From positions 24,467,840-24,531,839 of the forward strand of contig CM054116.1 in assembly GCA_028673005.1 (NCBI GenBank): a stretch of 64,000 nt of DNA. The letters are read 5' to 3'. Each line of letters starts with the position of its first letter. Position 1 is the stretch's first letter. Below are positions 34,576-47,154 of the stretch, piece by piece. Origin of the DNA: Tanypteryx hageni. Taxonomy: Eukaryota > Arthropoda > Insecta > Odonata > Petaluridae. Both the position numbers and the translations under genes were made by a program. A model generated the notes under the pieces. It did not search any database, had not been told where the DNA came from, and saw nothing but the letters and a program-made list of their open reading frames with translations.

Positions 34576-34835
34576 TTAGTTTGTTTTTACATTGGATTTT
34601 ACATTGGCCAAACGGGAAGAAATTTTAAGACCCTTTGCAAAGAACATCAATATTGCCATATTTCCAGCTCTCAAAAATCCCATTTTGCTAAATATCTCAT
34701 CGATCACAAAAATTCTGCTGATATTACATTTCGAAAATAAAAGCTAAAGACTCAAGCTACGTGAACAATTGGAAATCCTCTACCACATGAAGACCTACCC
34801 TAATGACATCATCAACGAACACCTCTTCCCAACCC
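34576..34835 (+). pseudogene. Penelope-like GIY-YIG endonuclease fragment
   Basis: The frame reads FYIGQTGRNFKTLCKEH, then KSHFAKYLIDHKNSADI. After a TAA and a shift it reads EILYHMKTYPNDIINEHL. This is the order of the C-terminal GIY-YIG domain of Penelope-like retroelements: YIG motif, Arg, Glu-His, Ser-x-Phe-Ala-x-x-Leu, Leu-Glu-x-x-x-Ile. The reverse transcriptase part is absent here. A separate reverse transcriptase fragment lies at 44.3-45.4 kb. Confidence 0.6.
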
Positions 34836-34859
34836 ATTCCCCGCTGCTTACCTCAGTTT

Positions 34860-35365
34860 TTACCTTGCTAAACAATCCTCCTAACGTTCCTCTATTTTCA
34901 CTCTACATCTCTTCACTATTTTCCCTCCTCCACATCCTCTATTTTCCCATCTCCAAATCTCTCTTCTCTTTTCCCTTCTTTGCGTCTCTCTGCTATTCTT
35001 CCTCCTCCACTTCTCTCTTCTATTTTCACTCCTCCTCATCTCTCTATTTTCCCTACTCCATAGCTATCCTCTCCTTCCCCTTCTGCACATCTCTACTCAA
35101 TTTTCCCTCCACATCTTTTTCCTATTTTCCCTCCTCCAGATCTCTCCTCTATTTTCACTCCCCTACATCCATCCTCTGATTTCTCCCCACATTTCTCCTG
35201 CTCATTTCTCCTGCTCATTTCTCCTCTATTTTCTCTCTGCACCATTTCTGATTTTCCCTCCACATCTTTCCCCTATTTTCTTTACTCCACATCGATCCTC
35301 TATTTTCCCTCCTCCACATCTTCACTCCATTTTCCTTCCTCCACATCTCTTCTCTAATTTCCCGC
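34860..35365 (+). repeat. CT-rich degenerate tandem array
   Basis: The plus strand is almost purely pyrimidine with variants of CCTCCACATCTCTCCTCTATTT repeated at irregular spacing of roughly 40-50 bp. The frame across it (34769-35179) is Ser/Phe/Tyr-rich low complexity and not a gene. The array joins the truncated 5' end of the BEL remnant. Confidence 0.75.
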
Positions 35366-35399
35366 TTGAAGGACTCTCGCCATCAGACGAACGCTCACT

Positions 35400-37845
35400 C
35401 AACCTAGATGAAGTGGTTTCCACACTCTGTTTGAAATGGATACCTGCACAGGATTGTTTTTTCTTCAAAGTCTCTCTTCCAGAGACTCAGAGAGTCGTAA
35501 CGAAATGCGCAATTCTCTCTGAAATTGCCCGTCTATTTGATCCTTTAGGTTGGTTAGCACCCGTTCTAATCAAATGTAAAATACTACTGCAGGATCTGTG
35601 GATCTATAAAATTGACTGGGATACCGCGCTGACTGGACCCTTGCTGGACCGCTTGATCATGCTTAAGAAGCAACTGCCCTTTCTCTCCGAGATACAAATC
35701 TCACGTTGATTCCAAACCGTATCGGAATCAAGTTGGGAGTTACATGGGTTTTCCGATGCTTCAGAGAGAGCATATGCAGCTACAGTCTACACAGTGGTCA
35801 GACACTCTGCAGACAAGGCAGCCTCATCTCTGATCATTGCTAAGACTAAGGTGGCACTGATAAAATCGCAGAGCCTGCCCAAACTGGAGCTGTGTGGTGC
35901 TCTTCTGCTGACTCGATTGCTGAACCTTCTACTGAAACAGCTTCCATCGAAACCAACAGCAATTCACTGTTGGACAGATTCCACGGTAACGTTGGCTTGG
36001 CTTCAAGGACATCCCTCTCGATGGAAGCCATTTGTGGCTAACCGCGTCAGTGAGATCATCACCACGCTGCCTGATGCTAGCTGGCATCACATTCGGTCTA
36101 CGGATAATCCAGCGGATTGTGCTACCAGAGGATACACCCCAGAGGAGCTGCAAAAATCCCACCTATGGTGGCATGGACCAGATTGGTTGATCCATGTTAA
36201 GTCACACTGAGCGAGTGCATCAGAAGAATCTCACAGCACGGATGAGGAGCAACGTACTCAAGCGGTTGCATTTGCCACTCAAGCAGAAGCTTCATTACTG
36301 TCTTCATTTAAAACATGTTCATATTTTAATAAGATAACTCGTATTATATCATATTGTTTCAGATGGAGAATGAATGCTCCATTGTCAAAACTCCAGAGGC
36401 AAGTTGGGCCGCTTACTGAAACAGCTCTAGGCTGGAAAAACAGGACTATTCAAAGCTGTGCAGTCGGAGTGCTTCGCGGTTGAGCTCCAATGTCTACAGT
36501 TGGCTCGAGAACTTCCCAAAGGAAGAGCTCTTCTCGGATTGCTACCATTTGTCTGCAAGAAGGGACTCTTGAGGGTCGGAGGCCGGCTACAAAATTCCCA
36601 GTTTCTCAGTGAGAATGAGAAACATCCCATTATTCTGCCGAAGAACCATCTAATCTTCAGGTTATTAATGGAAGAGGCTCATCGAGTCACTCTACATGGA
36701 GGTCCACAAATTATGCTGAGACATGTAAATCGTAATTATTGGTCCCTACGAGGTACTCAGCTTGCGCATAAAGTTGCCCATCAATGTGTCAGATACGCAC
36801 GCTGCGCTGCCAAGCCTATTAAACAGCAGATGGCCCCTCTTCCGAAGGTCAGACTGACTACTACTCGGCCTTTCACCCATACTGGACTGGATTATGCTGG
36901 ACCAATTGCTGTTCGCACCTCTAAAGGCCGAGGAAATAAGTCCCATAAACGATATGTGGCGATCTTTGTCTGCATGGTCATAAAAACAGTTCATATTGAA
37001 ATAGTATCCGATTATACGACTGTTTCCTTTCTAGCTGCATATCGCCGTTTCACCGCCCGGTGAAGTCACTGTAGAGTGATTTACAGTGACAATGGGACAC
37101 CATTCCGGGGAGTGGACACGGAGTTGCAGCGTCTCTGCAAGGCTATATCTGCGCTAAGTACAGAGATTGCAGCTCAAGTGGCCAAGGACGGGACTACATT
37201 GTCTTTCATCCCTCCTCGTGCTCCATATTTCGGCGGTCTGTGGGAGGCTAGTGTGCGGAGCTTCAAATACCACTTCAAGCGAACGATTGGAAATGCTACG
37301 CTGATGTATGAGGTACTCTCCACATTGGCTGCCCAGATCGAAGCGTGCCTCAACTCCAGGCCCCTCTGCCCTATGAGTAGACACGCCAACGACCTGGTGG
37401 CTTTCACGCCAGGACATTTTTTGATAGGAGCATCACTTATTGCTCCTCCAGAACCCTTCCTTGACTTAAATTATGACCAAACTGTATGATTTCACTCATG
37501 CATAATCATTTCTGGAACAGATGGACCAAGGAAGTGCTTCATCATCTACAGCAAAGAACGAAGTGGTTACATACAGATCACTCACTCAAAGTCGGAGACC
37601 TGGTCCTGCTGAAGGGCGAGTTACTGCCTCCTACAAAGCGGCCAATGTGTAGAATCATACAATTACATCCAGGGGCTGATGGTTTAACAAGAGTGGTCAC
37701 AGTGAGGATGGCTAACTCAGAATATCGACGGCCGTTGGTCAAAATTATTCCACTTCCCGTCGATGATGCAGTTATTTCAAACTTTCTGGCCGTTCAGTCC
37801 CCAGAGTTCTTCAGGGCGGGCGGCCTTTGTCAAGATGCTGATTAA
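35400..37845 (+). pseudogene. BEL/Pao pol remnant (RNase H and integrase)
   Basis: Segments in order: RT-connection (RLFDPLGWLAPVLIKCK), RNase H ([20 protein letters not shown] type with a frame break, then [30 protein letters not shown] and [12 protein letters not shown]), integrase zinc finger region, first Asp (HTGLDYAGPIAV), second Asp (YSDNGTPFRGV) in another frame, and PPRAPYFGGLWEASVRSFK with the Glu. The last frame (37486-37845) holds a C-terminal module (GDLVLLKGELLPP). At least four frame breaks or stops separate the parts, so it is inactive. Confidence 0.82.
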
Positions 37846-38428
37846 ATACCTTATATTGTCTGTCTACATGTTTTGTAAAATACTGCTTTCCTTTTTTTCT
37901 ACACTGTTATTTCACAGTTTTTTATACTGTTCTTTTGCCTCATTTCGTTGCGATGTCATGCAACGAGGCAGGCGGTATGTTCATGAATTTAAAAGGCTGT
38001 ACCGAGTAGTACGACTCCCCCTATCGTTCCCTCTCTCGAACTACCGGGAGAGATCGAGTTAATTCCGGTGGGTTTCGAGAGTCGAGAGAGGGCGCTTTTT
38101 TCAGGGTTTCGTCTGGACGTGAGTCCCCACCTTGGGCTGAGGAGTCAGTGCATATAAGCAACCTCTTAGCAGCAAGATCGCGCTATCCTTTTCGATCCTA
38201 TTGCTGCATGTATGATACCTTTATTTTATCTGCATCGTAGTTTCTCCCTTTTGTAGAATCATTTCTCTGATGCAACTGTTCAATATCCAAGTAAGTGTTG
38301 TTTATTCTATAAAATAAACTTCTGAATGGTTAGCCGTCATTTCTTTGCACATGTGTCTTTTCTACGATTCGTCTTCCGGTTGCTCTGGTATACTCTCTCA
38401 AAACGCCTTTGAGCGAATATCGTCAACA
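37828..38428 (+). repeat. 3' LTR of the BEL remnant
   Basis: Begins TGTCAAGATGCTG directly after a GC-rich primer tract and ends ATCGTCAACA, giving about 601 bp with TG..CA ends. It contains a TATA-like GCATATAAGC at 38148-38157 and a poly-A signal AATAAA at 38306. The right boundary is a best estimate because the 5' LTR is not available for comparison. Confidence 0.6.
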
Positions 38429-38617
38429 AAATTGTTTTAAAATCTTTCCATATATATAGCCCCCTCCCTCCCCCCCTTTACCAAGTTTTTATAACTTTAT
38501 TTTGCTTACACCTTCCTTTTCCAACCCCTTCCTTTTCCTAACCGTTTATTTAATTACCTTCCATTCGTTTTCTGTGTAACCCCTCCTGTCTCCCTCCCCC
38601 CTTTTTCCCTATATATA

Positions 38618-41600
38618 TCATCATCATAGGTAGTCTGTCCGTAGACAGGTCCGTGATTATTCTTGGTTAAACCTGGTTCTCCATATACTCCTATTTTCCG
38701 CTGTCGTCTTTATATCTTGATAACTCTCTTTCCCTTTCAAATCGTCTATCAGCTGAAACCTTTTCCTACCTCTTTCCCTTTTCCCATCTAGTTTTCCTTC
38801 TAACACGTCTTTAATCATACTCTCTCTCCTCAGGTAATGTCCAACCCAGTTAGCCTTCCTCTTTCTGATAGTCTGTATAATCATTCGCTTCTCTCCTATT
38901 CTTCGTAGCACTTCATCGTTTTTCATCCTATCTGTCCATTTTATCTTCAGCATTCTCCTCCAAGTCCACATTTCAAAGCTTTCCAAGTATTTGATGTCAT
39001 TTTTCCTTAGCGTCCATGTTTCTGCCCCATACAATGCTATACTCCATACGTAGCATTTTATCAACTTCTTGCGGATATCTTCCCTTATATTCCCTGTAAG
39101 TAGTTGTTTCTTTCTCCTGAAAGCCGCTTTTGCTTTTCCTATTCTAGTTTTGATCTCATCCGTACATTTTGCCTCTCATGTTATGATACTTCCAAGGTAT
39201 TTATATTCTGAAACTTGTTCTAATGGCTTTCCCCCAATAGTTATGTTCAGATTCTCTTCTTTACCCGATATTCGAATGATTTTTCTGTATTTATTTCCAT
39301 ACCGTATTTTCTACCTGTTATCACTAGTCTATTTATCATTTTTTGTAGCTCCTCTTCCTTTCTTGCTAGAAGTACTTGATCATCTGCGTATTTTACTGTT
39401 CTTATAATCCTTCCTCCAATTTTGAAATCCCCTGTGCCTTCTAAAGCTTCTTGCATTAGACTTTCTCCATATATATTGAATAGGGTTGGCGATAGGCAGC
39501 AACCTTGTCTTACTCCTCTACCGATATTTATTCCGCAGGTGTCCACATTCTCAAACCTGACCTTTACAACTTGATTCTCATATAGATTCCTAATCAGTCT
39601 CCTGTCTTTCCAGTCTACACCTATATCCTTTAATATCTTCATCAACTTTACCCAATTTACTCTATCAAAGGCCTTCTGCCAGTCTACGAAACATGCGCAG
39701 ATATCTTGACTGTATTCTATTGCCCTTTCTGATATGATTCTAACTACTCCTATAGCATCTCTAGTTCCTCGTCCTTTTCTGAAACCGAATTGATCTTCCC
39801 CTATTATTTCTTCTGCCTTTTTCTCCAGCCTTTTATTAAGAATCCTCGTGATGATCTTCGATGTGTGTGACAGAAGGCTTATAGTTCTGTAATCTTTACA
39901 CTGCATTGCCTTTGGCTTCTTCTTTAGAGGGATCATTGTTACTTCTAGGAAATCCTGAGGCCACTCTCCCGTGTCGTAAATCTTATCAATTAATTTCGTG
40001 ATCGCTTTTAGCCCTTCTGATCTCATGACTTTAAGTATCTCAGCCGGTATTCCATCGCTGCCCGTGGCTTTCCCCTTCTTTAGTTCCACTATCGCCTTTT
40101 CTACTTCGCTCTCCATAATACTTGGTCCTAAGTTGTCTTCTTCAATGTTTTCCTCATTTTCCAGTTCTATTTTTGCCGCTCCTGCCTGTTTGCTGTATAA
40201 TTCCGTAATGTATTCTTCCCATACCTGTGCTACATCCTTTGTTTCTGAGACTATCTTCCCATCCGTATTCATAATTCCTTTACCACAAATTCCATTAGAC
40301 TTCTTATCTTCTAATTCCAGTGCCCTAGCGTACATCATATCGTACCGTCCTAACTTCTCCATTTGTTCTATTTCATCACATTTTCCTTTTATCCAATTTT
40401 CCCTAGCTTTATCTGTTACCCTTCTCAACTCATTGTTTATACGCCTATAGTTGGCTCTACCTTCCTCACTGTTAACGTTTTTCCATTTTCGTCTCTCATC
40501 CATTTTCTCCAGCATTTCCTTCGTGATCCATGGTTTTCTGATTTTCTTCTCTTGTTTTCCAATCCCTATATCCAAGGTATCCTTGATACTGGTTTTAATT
40601 TCATCCCATTCTATATCAACGGTCTTCGGTTTGTTTTCCAACTTTCTTAGGTTATCTTCCAACTTCCTGCTGACTACATCCTGCCTTTCTTTCAGTTTTT
40701 CTAGGTCCCAGGTCTGTCTTTCTCTTCTCGTTTTTCTTATTTGTTTGAGCTTTGTACTCACGTCAAGTATTAGAAGGCTATGATCTGAATCAATGTCTGC
40801 TCCTTGCAATGCCTTGGCGTTCTTTATGCTGTTCCTGAATCTTTGTTTTACAAGGATGTAATCTATTTGGCATCTCATTCTATCTCCTGGGCTTTTCCAT
40901 GTGTATAACCTTCGTTTATGGTTTTTGAACCATGTATTAGTCACTACAAGGTCATTATTGATGCAGAATTCTACGAGTTTCTCCCCTCCTCAATTTCTCT
41001 TCCCAAGTCCGTATTGCCCGACAACATTTTCTTCCTGTCCTTCTCCGACTATGCTGTTCCAATCTCCCATTATTATGCAGTTTACCTTTCCTCTTCCGTC
41101 TTCTTCGTAAATTTCATTAATTTGCTCATAGATCTCATCTATTTCTTCATCGTCATGAGCTGACGTTGGCATATATACCTGGATTATCAGCATGTCCACT
41201 GGGACTGCTTTTAGCTTTATTGCCATCAGTCTATCGTTCGTTGCTATTATCTTTGTCACGCTTTTCATCATATCTTTCCTAAGTACCAGAGCTACTCCCC
41301 TTTCCCCACTATTTCCTCCAGAATAAACTACCGTGAATTCTTCCGAGTCAAACTGTCCATCTCCCTCCCATCTAGTTTCGCTTAGCCCTATAATGTCAAC
41401 TCTATTTCTTCTCATTTCTTCTTTCAAGTTCTCTAGCTTTCCTGCCTTTCTCATAGTTCTTACGTTCCAAGTCCCTATTCGTAATTTACTTTCGACAAAT
41501 GTTTTCCTCAAGGCAGTCCCCGCCCGGAGATCCGATTGGGGGACTATTTTACCTCCGGATTGTTTTACCTCGAGAGAACTCATATTGTCCAATCATATAA

Positions 41601-41760
41601 TCTTTACTAGGGATTGTAATGTGGTAGTTTCCCTCTTGCTTTCCACATCGCAGTACTGTAGCCGTTCAAATCGTCCTGATCACGCCTACAGCTGTATTGG
41701 ATATAGACCCAACCAACATCATTTGTTTTCGGCTCTATACCATACTGACAGTACTGCTGC
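38618..41760 (-). mobile_element. RTE-type LINE, copy 2 (decayed)
   Basis: Same layout as copy 1: an ATC-triplet tail on the plus strand at 38618-38628, the 3' hairpin (CTGTCCGTAGACAG), a coding region and a leader with GGAGGTAAAATAGTCCCCC. Protein similarity to copy 1 is about 60%, so it is a separate subfamily and not a duplicate. Low-complexity CT-rich sequence lies outside the 3' tail. Confidence 0.8.
38657..41583 (-). pseudogene. LINE endonuclease-reverse transcriptase, copy 2
   Basis: The ATG at 41583 starts MSSLEVKQSGGKIVPQSDLR, and the GTWNVRTM motif is intact here, unlike in copy 1. A TGA near 40992 follows GLGKRN. Reading continues in frame through QIDYILVKQRF, DSDHSLL, FVDWQKAFDRV, GVRQGCCLSPTLFNIY and KYADDQVLLA. 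After NTEKS (near 39290) a deletion and frameshift remove several codons and a further TGA follows. The C-terminal part (YGAETWTLRKND) is open to 38657. At least three lesions make it inactive. Confidence 0.85.
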
Positions 41761-41805
41761 CTACTGCCAGGCACTGATGATAGTTTTTTTTAAAATAAAA
41801 CCTCC

Positions 41806-41872
41806 ATTCGAGGGGTTTGAACACCCAAACTTTGCAATAGAAAGCCGACACGTAAACCACTACACCACCAGT
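41806..41872 (-). repeat. tRNA-like SINE head or tRNA pseudogene
   Basis: On the minus strand GGTGGTGTAGTGGTTTACG resembles an A box and GGTGTTCAAACCCC resembles a B box, about 35 bp apart. The end region CCTCGAATGG lacks a clear acceptor pairing, and no CCA-type end is visible. Its position next to the 5' side of the LINE copy is probably coincidence. Confidence 0.5.
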
Positions 41873-41884
41873 GCAATATATATA

Positions 41885-44277
41885 CAGTCAAACTCGTTTA
41901 TAACGAGCACGGTTGTAACGAGGTCACGGCTATAGTGAGCAAATGCTACCTCCAAGATAAGTTTACGAGTATTTACATACAAATATTTCACGTATATAAC
42001 GAGCACGCTTCACGGATATATCGAGCAAACTTCGACCACGTCTCACTGTCTCAAACGCGGTGGCGGTCAGCCCCTTCAATCCTCATAGTGACCCAAGATA
42101 TGTAACCTTGTGTTCTCGAGTCCAGCCTCTACACCCTATCCCTCGGGGAGGTTAAAGACCGCGGCGTTGTTGTTAAAAAAATAATCCCTTCGTCCAAACC
42201 AAGAATTCCCAACTTGCAGGTACAGTGGCACCCGCGGAGGTCCTTTGTCCTCTCCTCCCAACCCACAGCTCTTTTACAGCCAGGAGGTGTTTGGAAGGGG
42301 GGTAAGGGGCTAAGGGCATGTACAATGGCGCCCGCCCCCGTCGCTCAGCCGAATGCACCCAACACCCTTTCCCACGTAAAGATGGGAAATCCCAGATTTA
42401 ATCCGTCTCCTCATTAACTCTTCCTGGAATTGGTATGCTCGCAGTTTGCAAAGAAAGTTCGTAGCGTTGATCACAAAAATCAGTTGAGATTTTGCCCTTG
42501 AACGAGTAACATGTCCGTACATAGATGGAAGTGTTTGTCTATTCGCGAAAAGGTTGATATTATTCGAGAGTTAGAACGTGGTAAAAAAATGTTGAAGTGT
42601 GTAAAAAATTTAATTTATCGTCGTCTACGGTTTCAACCTAACGGAAAAACAAAGAAGCGATTTTATCTGCACTAGAGAACAACCTAACAACGAACAAGAA
42701 AATGAGGAAGTGTGACTTGGGTACTGTTGATCAAGCACTGCTGGAGTGGTTTGAGACGCAGAGAAATGCTGGTTTCCCCATCAACGGCCCCATTTTAAAG
42801 GTACAGGCAGATAAATTTGCAAAACAGTTAGGACATGAAAACTTCACATGCAATAATGGGTGGCTCGATCGTTTTAAAAATCGGCATAACATTGTTTATG
42901 CGAAAGTCAGTGGAGAGGCCCTGTCAGCAGATTCAAAAACGGCAAGTGAATGGGTGAAAAGTGTTTGGGAGGAGTGTCGAAAAGGTTACAGAGAAGAAGA
43001 CATCTACAATGCCGACGAAACTGGACTGTTTTACAACATGATGCCTGATGCAACGTTTAAATTCAAAGGTGACAAATGTGTTGGTGGCAAAAGACCTAAG
43101 AATCGTTTAACAGTTTTAATGTGCGCAAACATGAATGGGAGTGACAAAAAAAAAACTTTTTGTTATTGGTAAGTCACAAAAGCCGCGTTGCTTCAATAAT
43201 GTAAAGAAGCTTCCCGTTGAATATGCAGCTAATAAAAAGGCATGGATGACTTCCAATATTTTTCAGCAATATGTAAGTGAGTAGAACAACTAGTTACGGA
43301 GGAAAAATAGAAACATTCTACTCCTTGTCGATAACTGTCCTGCGCACCCACATATGCAGGAGTTGTCCAATGTAAAACTGGTGTTTTTGTCTCCAAATGC
43401 GACTTCTATTTTGCAGCCAATGGACATGGGGATAATTACGAGTTTTAAATGCCATTTCAAGCGATTTTTTGTTCTACAGTTGATTGAAAGGAGGGAAAGA
43501 GGTTTAGATGGCAACGTCTCTGTATTGGATGCAATTCATTTGATGACAGATGCATGGGACAATGTTTCACCTACAACGATCATTAACTGTTTTCGAATGT
43601 CTGGTTTAATATCGGGAGAATTTTCGATTGATAACCATAACGTTGATGAAAATCAGAATGGCTTAAAGAAAATGGAATTGCGAATTTTGACCATGTAAAT
43701 GACATTGACAATTTTGTTCATGTTGATGATGATTTGATTACCAGTGGAATTCCTACGGAGAGTGAAATAATAGAGACAGTACAAAACACAGCAGACAGTG
43801 ATGAAGACATTGTTGAATGTGTCGAAGACACAATCCCGACGAAAGCCGTGCCAACTTACTCTCAAGCTCAGAATGCTGTGGAAACATTAAATGATTTTTT
43901 TGAAAACATTGACATTTCCGATGGTGTTTTTAGTGCAATAAGTGTAATAAGAGGAAACTTAAGAGACTTCAAAGTGAAATCTATGAAACAGGCTACTATT
44001 CAAAGTTATTTTTCTAAAAAGGGGAGTGATTAAGGATGCAGCTGTGAGTAAATTTTATATGTACAAATGTTTATTTTAAATTTTCTAGTTTATTCTCATT
44101 TTTATGTTTTTCCATAAATTTACTAAATAAACTTTCTGTTTATATATTCACTTTTACTTCTTATGTCTTATTTCACGATACGCATGCATGCTTTTGCCTT
44201 CACGGATATTAAGTTTAACGGCTATAACGAGCAAAACTAGACGGTCCCGTGGCGCTCGTTATATCCGAGTTTGACTG
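41885..44277 (+). mobile_element. Complete Tigger/pogo element, 2393 bp
   Basis: The ends are CAGTCAAACTCG at 41885 and its inverse CGAGTTTGACTG ending 44277, each next to TA (41883-41884 and 44278-44279), the pogo/Tc1 target. Inside the ends ATAACGAGC repeats occur in both orientations, as usual for Tigger. One transposase gene in the plus orientation fills the interior. Confidence 0.9.
42511..44033 (+). pseudogene. Tigger transposase, several lesions
   Basis: The ATG at 42511 starts a CENP-B type helix-turn-helix (CLSIREKVDIIRELERGKK). A shift near 42587 and a TAA near 42640 precede the second DNA-binding part (QALLEWFETQRNAGFPINGP and CNNGWLDRFKNRHN). The first catalytic Asp (YNADETGLFY) is present. 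An extra A in a run of ten at 43146-43155 shifts the frame; two stops (near 43281) come before LLLVDNCPAHPH, with the second Asp, and SILQPMDMGIITSFK, with the third. A last shift near 43670 leads to the tail ending KQATIQSYFSKKGSD. All three catalytic Asp codons survive but the gene is broken at five points. Confidence 0.85.
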
Positions 44278-44289
44278 TAGATATATATA

Positions 44290-45430
44290 TATGGAACGAT
44301 TTTTATAACCGGTCGTGCCAAATAAATTTGTGGAAGTGACAAAATTCTTTCTTTTTCTCGATGAGTAAATTCCACAGGGTTGAGCCTGACCTCTTCTTGA
44401 TATTTGTAATGCTAGTTTAGCAGTTAAGGCCAAGATGTATTTAAATTGTTCAGTTAAGTTCAAGTTTGCGTCGTTAAACATTTTCTTCATTAGTAAGTGT
44501 TTAAGACTTGTTGTTTTCCCAAGGTTTGTGTGTATCAAGAGTAATTCTTCTTCATCAGCTGCTTTGCAGGCCATCAAGACGGCTAAGATTTCTTGGTTGA
44601 AATCAGAACTCAAATCTTAGTATTCCAGGAGGTCTTCTCTTTCCCATTACTTGTGCCTCCTCCATTCTGAATTGTGCCATGCTCTTCATTGGCTGGAATG
44701 GTTAACCTTTGATGACAGTGTCGAACAACGTTTAAGTGATGTTGGTTTCACCAAGCTCCCTACGCTTAGGAAAAAAACTGGCTGCTCTTTCCTCAAAATC
44801 AGTGCAGTGTGTGTGCAGTGATTCCAGTCCCTCTAAACTCAGTGACCACAAGTTCCACACCAGAGTGACCAATTTATCCAATCGTGTTTTACCCCCTTCT
44901 GTTTTGGACGTGTTTAACTTAGGCCTGAAATTCGCTCCTAGCCTCCCTTTATCTACACGTGTGTTGAAGAATCTAGCCGTCGATTGTGATTTGACCCTAC
45001 AAAAAGAATCTCCTTCGTTAAAGCACGTTTTTGCTTGTAGTATTTCTTCCTTCCTCAAGCCAGACCACTATCCCACTCTCACTCTCCCGCCTTACTTTCT
45101 AGTGTTAAAAAGTTCATTACAGACAACAATTTGATTGTCCAAAAGGCTGATAAAGGGAATGGCATGGTGGTGATGGAATGAGACGTTTATTTGGAGGAAT
45201 GTTATGATTTCATTCGTAACAACAATATTTCTGTTTTGAAAAACATCCTACCTCGATTTACCAATCTGCGATCCTAAAGCTATTTCTTCGACTTCTCTTC
45301 TTTTCACTCCTAAAAACAAACACAACTTATTAGTGATGAACCCCATTCCCCCTAGACTTTATGGTTTACCAAAACTTCACAAAAGTAAATTCCACAGAGT
45401 TGAACCTGACCTCATTCTTGATAAATAGAT
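44290..45430 (+). pseudogene. Penelope-like reverse transcriptase N-terminal fragment
   Basis: Recognisable pieces are a leading region (SLPLSTRVLKNLAVD), then in another frame QKADKGNGMVVME and DVYLEECYDFI, and then PRLYGLPKLHKSK. ADKG and PRLYGLPK-x-HK are hallmarks of the N-terminal part of Penelope-like reverse transcriptases. The fragment stops right after that motif, where a short segment (GTAAATTCCACAG-GTTGA-CCTGACCTC) already seen at 44367 recurs at 45386. Fingers, catalytic YADD and endonuclease are missing. Confidence 0.55.
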
Positions 45431-45715
45431 AAATATAATTTTACTTCTAGATAAGCTACAACTTTCAAATTTGACAGAAATGTGTGACTTTAGTACCCTA
45501 CTGTGGAAAAAGTATAATATTCTTAAAATTGCAAATTTTAGGGATCGTTTTACTTTATTATTGTTACATAAGGAAAGAACGAAAATTGGTGCAGAGGTAA
45601 AATCTTGAGAATTAAAAAAATATTTCCATTGATGAAATATATCTCTGAAAAATGAATGATCTTTCAAGGTGAGATGAAATTCTTGCAGAATGCTAGCACC
45701 TTTTACCAATATATG
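45430..45715 (+). repeat. AT-rich repeat family, copy 4
   Basis: Shares GTACCCTACTGTGGAAAAAG, TTCTTAAAATTGCAAATTTT and AAGGAAAGAACGAAA with 31350-31460, and AGGTGAGATGAAAT-CTTGCAG with 32670-32700 in reverse complement. It is followed by a TG/TA microsatellite, so TA arrays accompany this family here too. Confidence 0.7.
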
Positions 45716-45731
45716 TGTGTGTGTGCGCGTA

Positions 45732-46465
<734 letters not shown>

Positions 46466-46470
46466 ACTTT

Positions 46471-46488
46471 TGGGGGCTCGTCCGGGAT
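46471..46488 (+). other. Primer-binding site complementary to tRNA-Pro
   Basis: TGGGGGCTCGTCCGGGAT starts 6 bases after the 5' LTR. It is the 18-nt sequence known as the tRNA-Pro primer site of murine leukaemia-type retroviruses. The match is perfect as I know it. Its place and length fit a functional primer site for minus-strand synthesis. Confidence 0.88.
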
Positions 46489-46586
46489 GTGGAAAGGAAC
46501 GTGAGATGAAGACGCGCCATGAAACCAGTAGGACGAATTTCAGTTTATTTATAAGACGATTAGAAGTTTATATGTAAGACGAATAG

Positions 46587-46755
46587 ACGAAAGACGAGAA
46601 GTTATCTTACGAAAGACGAGACGTTATTTTACGAAAGACGAGACGTTATCTTACGAAAGACGAGACGTTATCCTACGAAAGACGAGACGTTATCTTACGA
46701 AAGACGAGACGTTATATTACGAAAGACGAGATGTCATCTTACGATAGACGAGACC
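46587..46755 (+). repeat. 22-bp tandem repeat in the gypsy leader
   Basis: Seven consecutive 22-bp units of the form ACGAAAGACGAGACGTTATC plus two bases, then a partial eighth. Single-base variants distinguish the units. The array lies between primer site and gag and is not translated. Related GACGA words continue on both sides, so it expanded from a locally repetitive leader. Confidence 0.9.
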
Positions 46756-47154
46756 TTGCATTTCTCATCAAAGTGTAATTGTGTTTGCCTAAAGACGATA
46801 GGAGCACGCTGCATATTTTGGACTTTATTTGCCGAGAGACGAGAAAAGTTATTAGTTAGAAGAGTGATATTTTAGTGTGGTATAATTTCCTAGCTGATAA
46901 ACGTTGTGTGTTGAAACATTTAAGATTTCGAAAGAAAAAGCGTGGGAAGCCATTTTGGTGAAGTCACTTCTCACGTAATGGACGCTATCTAGCTGGTGGG
47001 TCACATGACGAGAAAAAGCGCGGGAAGGTAGTGTTGGACTGACGTAGGATCACGTGACGAGGAAGAAGCCTGAGACTAGCGTGTGCCTGGTATATCCGAG
47101 GGGAGGGGAAAGTACTTTTTGTGTCTTCGTGTTAGTGTGAATAGGCGCTGGAAG

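Larger units (their letters stand above)
35366..38428 (+). mobile_element. BEL/Pao element remnant with 3' LTR
   Basis: 5'-truncated in the reverse transcriptase connection region, then RNase H and integrase in several frames, a purine/GC-rich tract (CAGGGCGGGCGGC) and a 3' LTR. No 5' LTR, gag or protease is present. It is a different and older family than the BEL element at 58.4 kb. Confidence 0.8.

Noticed and set aside
34769..35179. 136-codon Ser/Phe/Tyr-rich frame
   Set aside because: It overlaps the CT-rich tandem array; composition follows the repeat.
46566..46770. CRISPR-like array (22-bp repeats)
   Set aside because: Units abut without spacers and lie in the leader of an LTR element in a eukaryotic genome.
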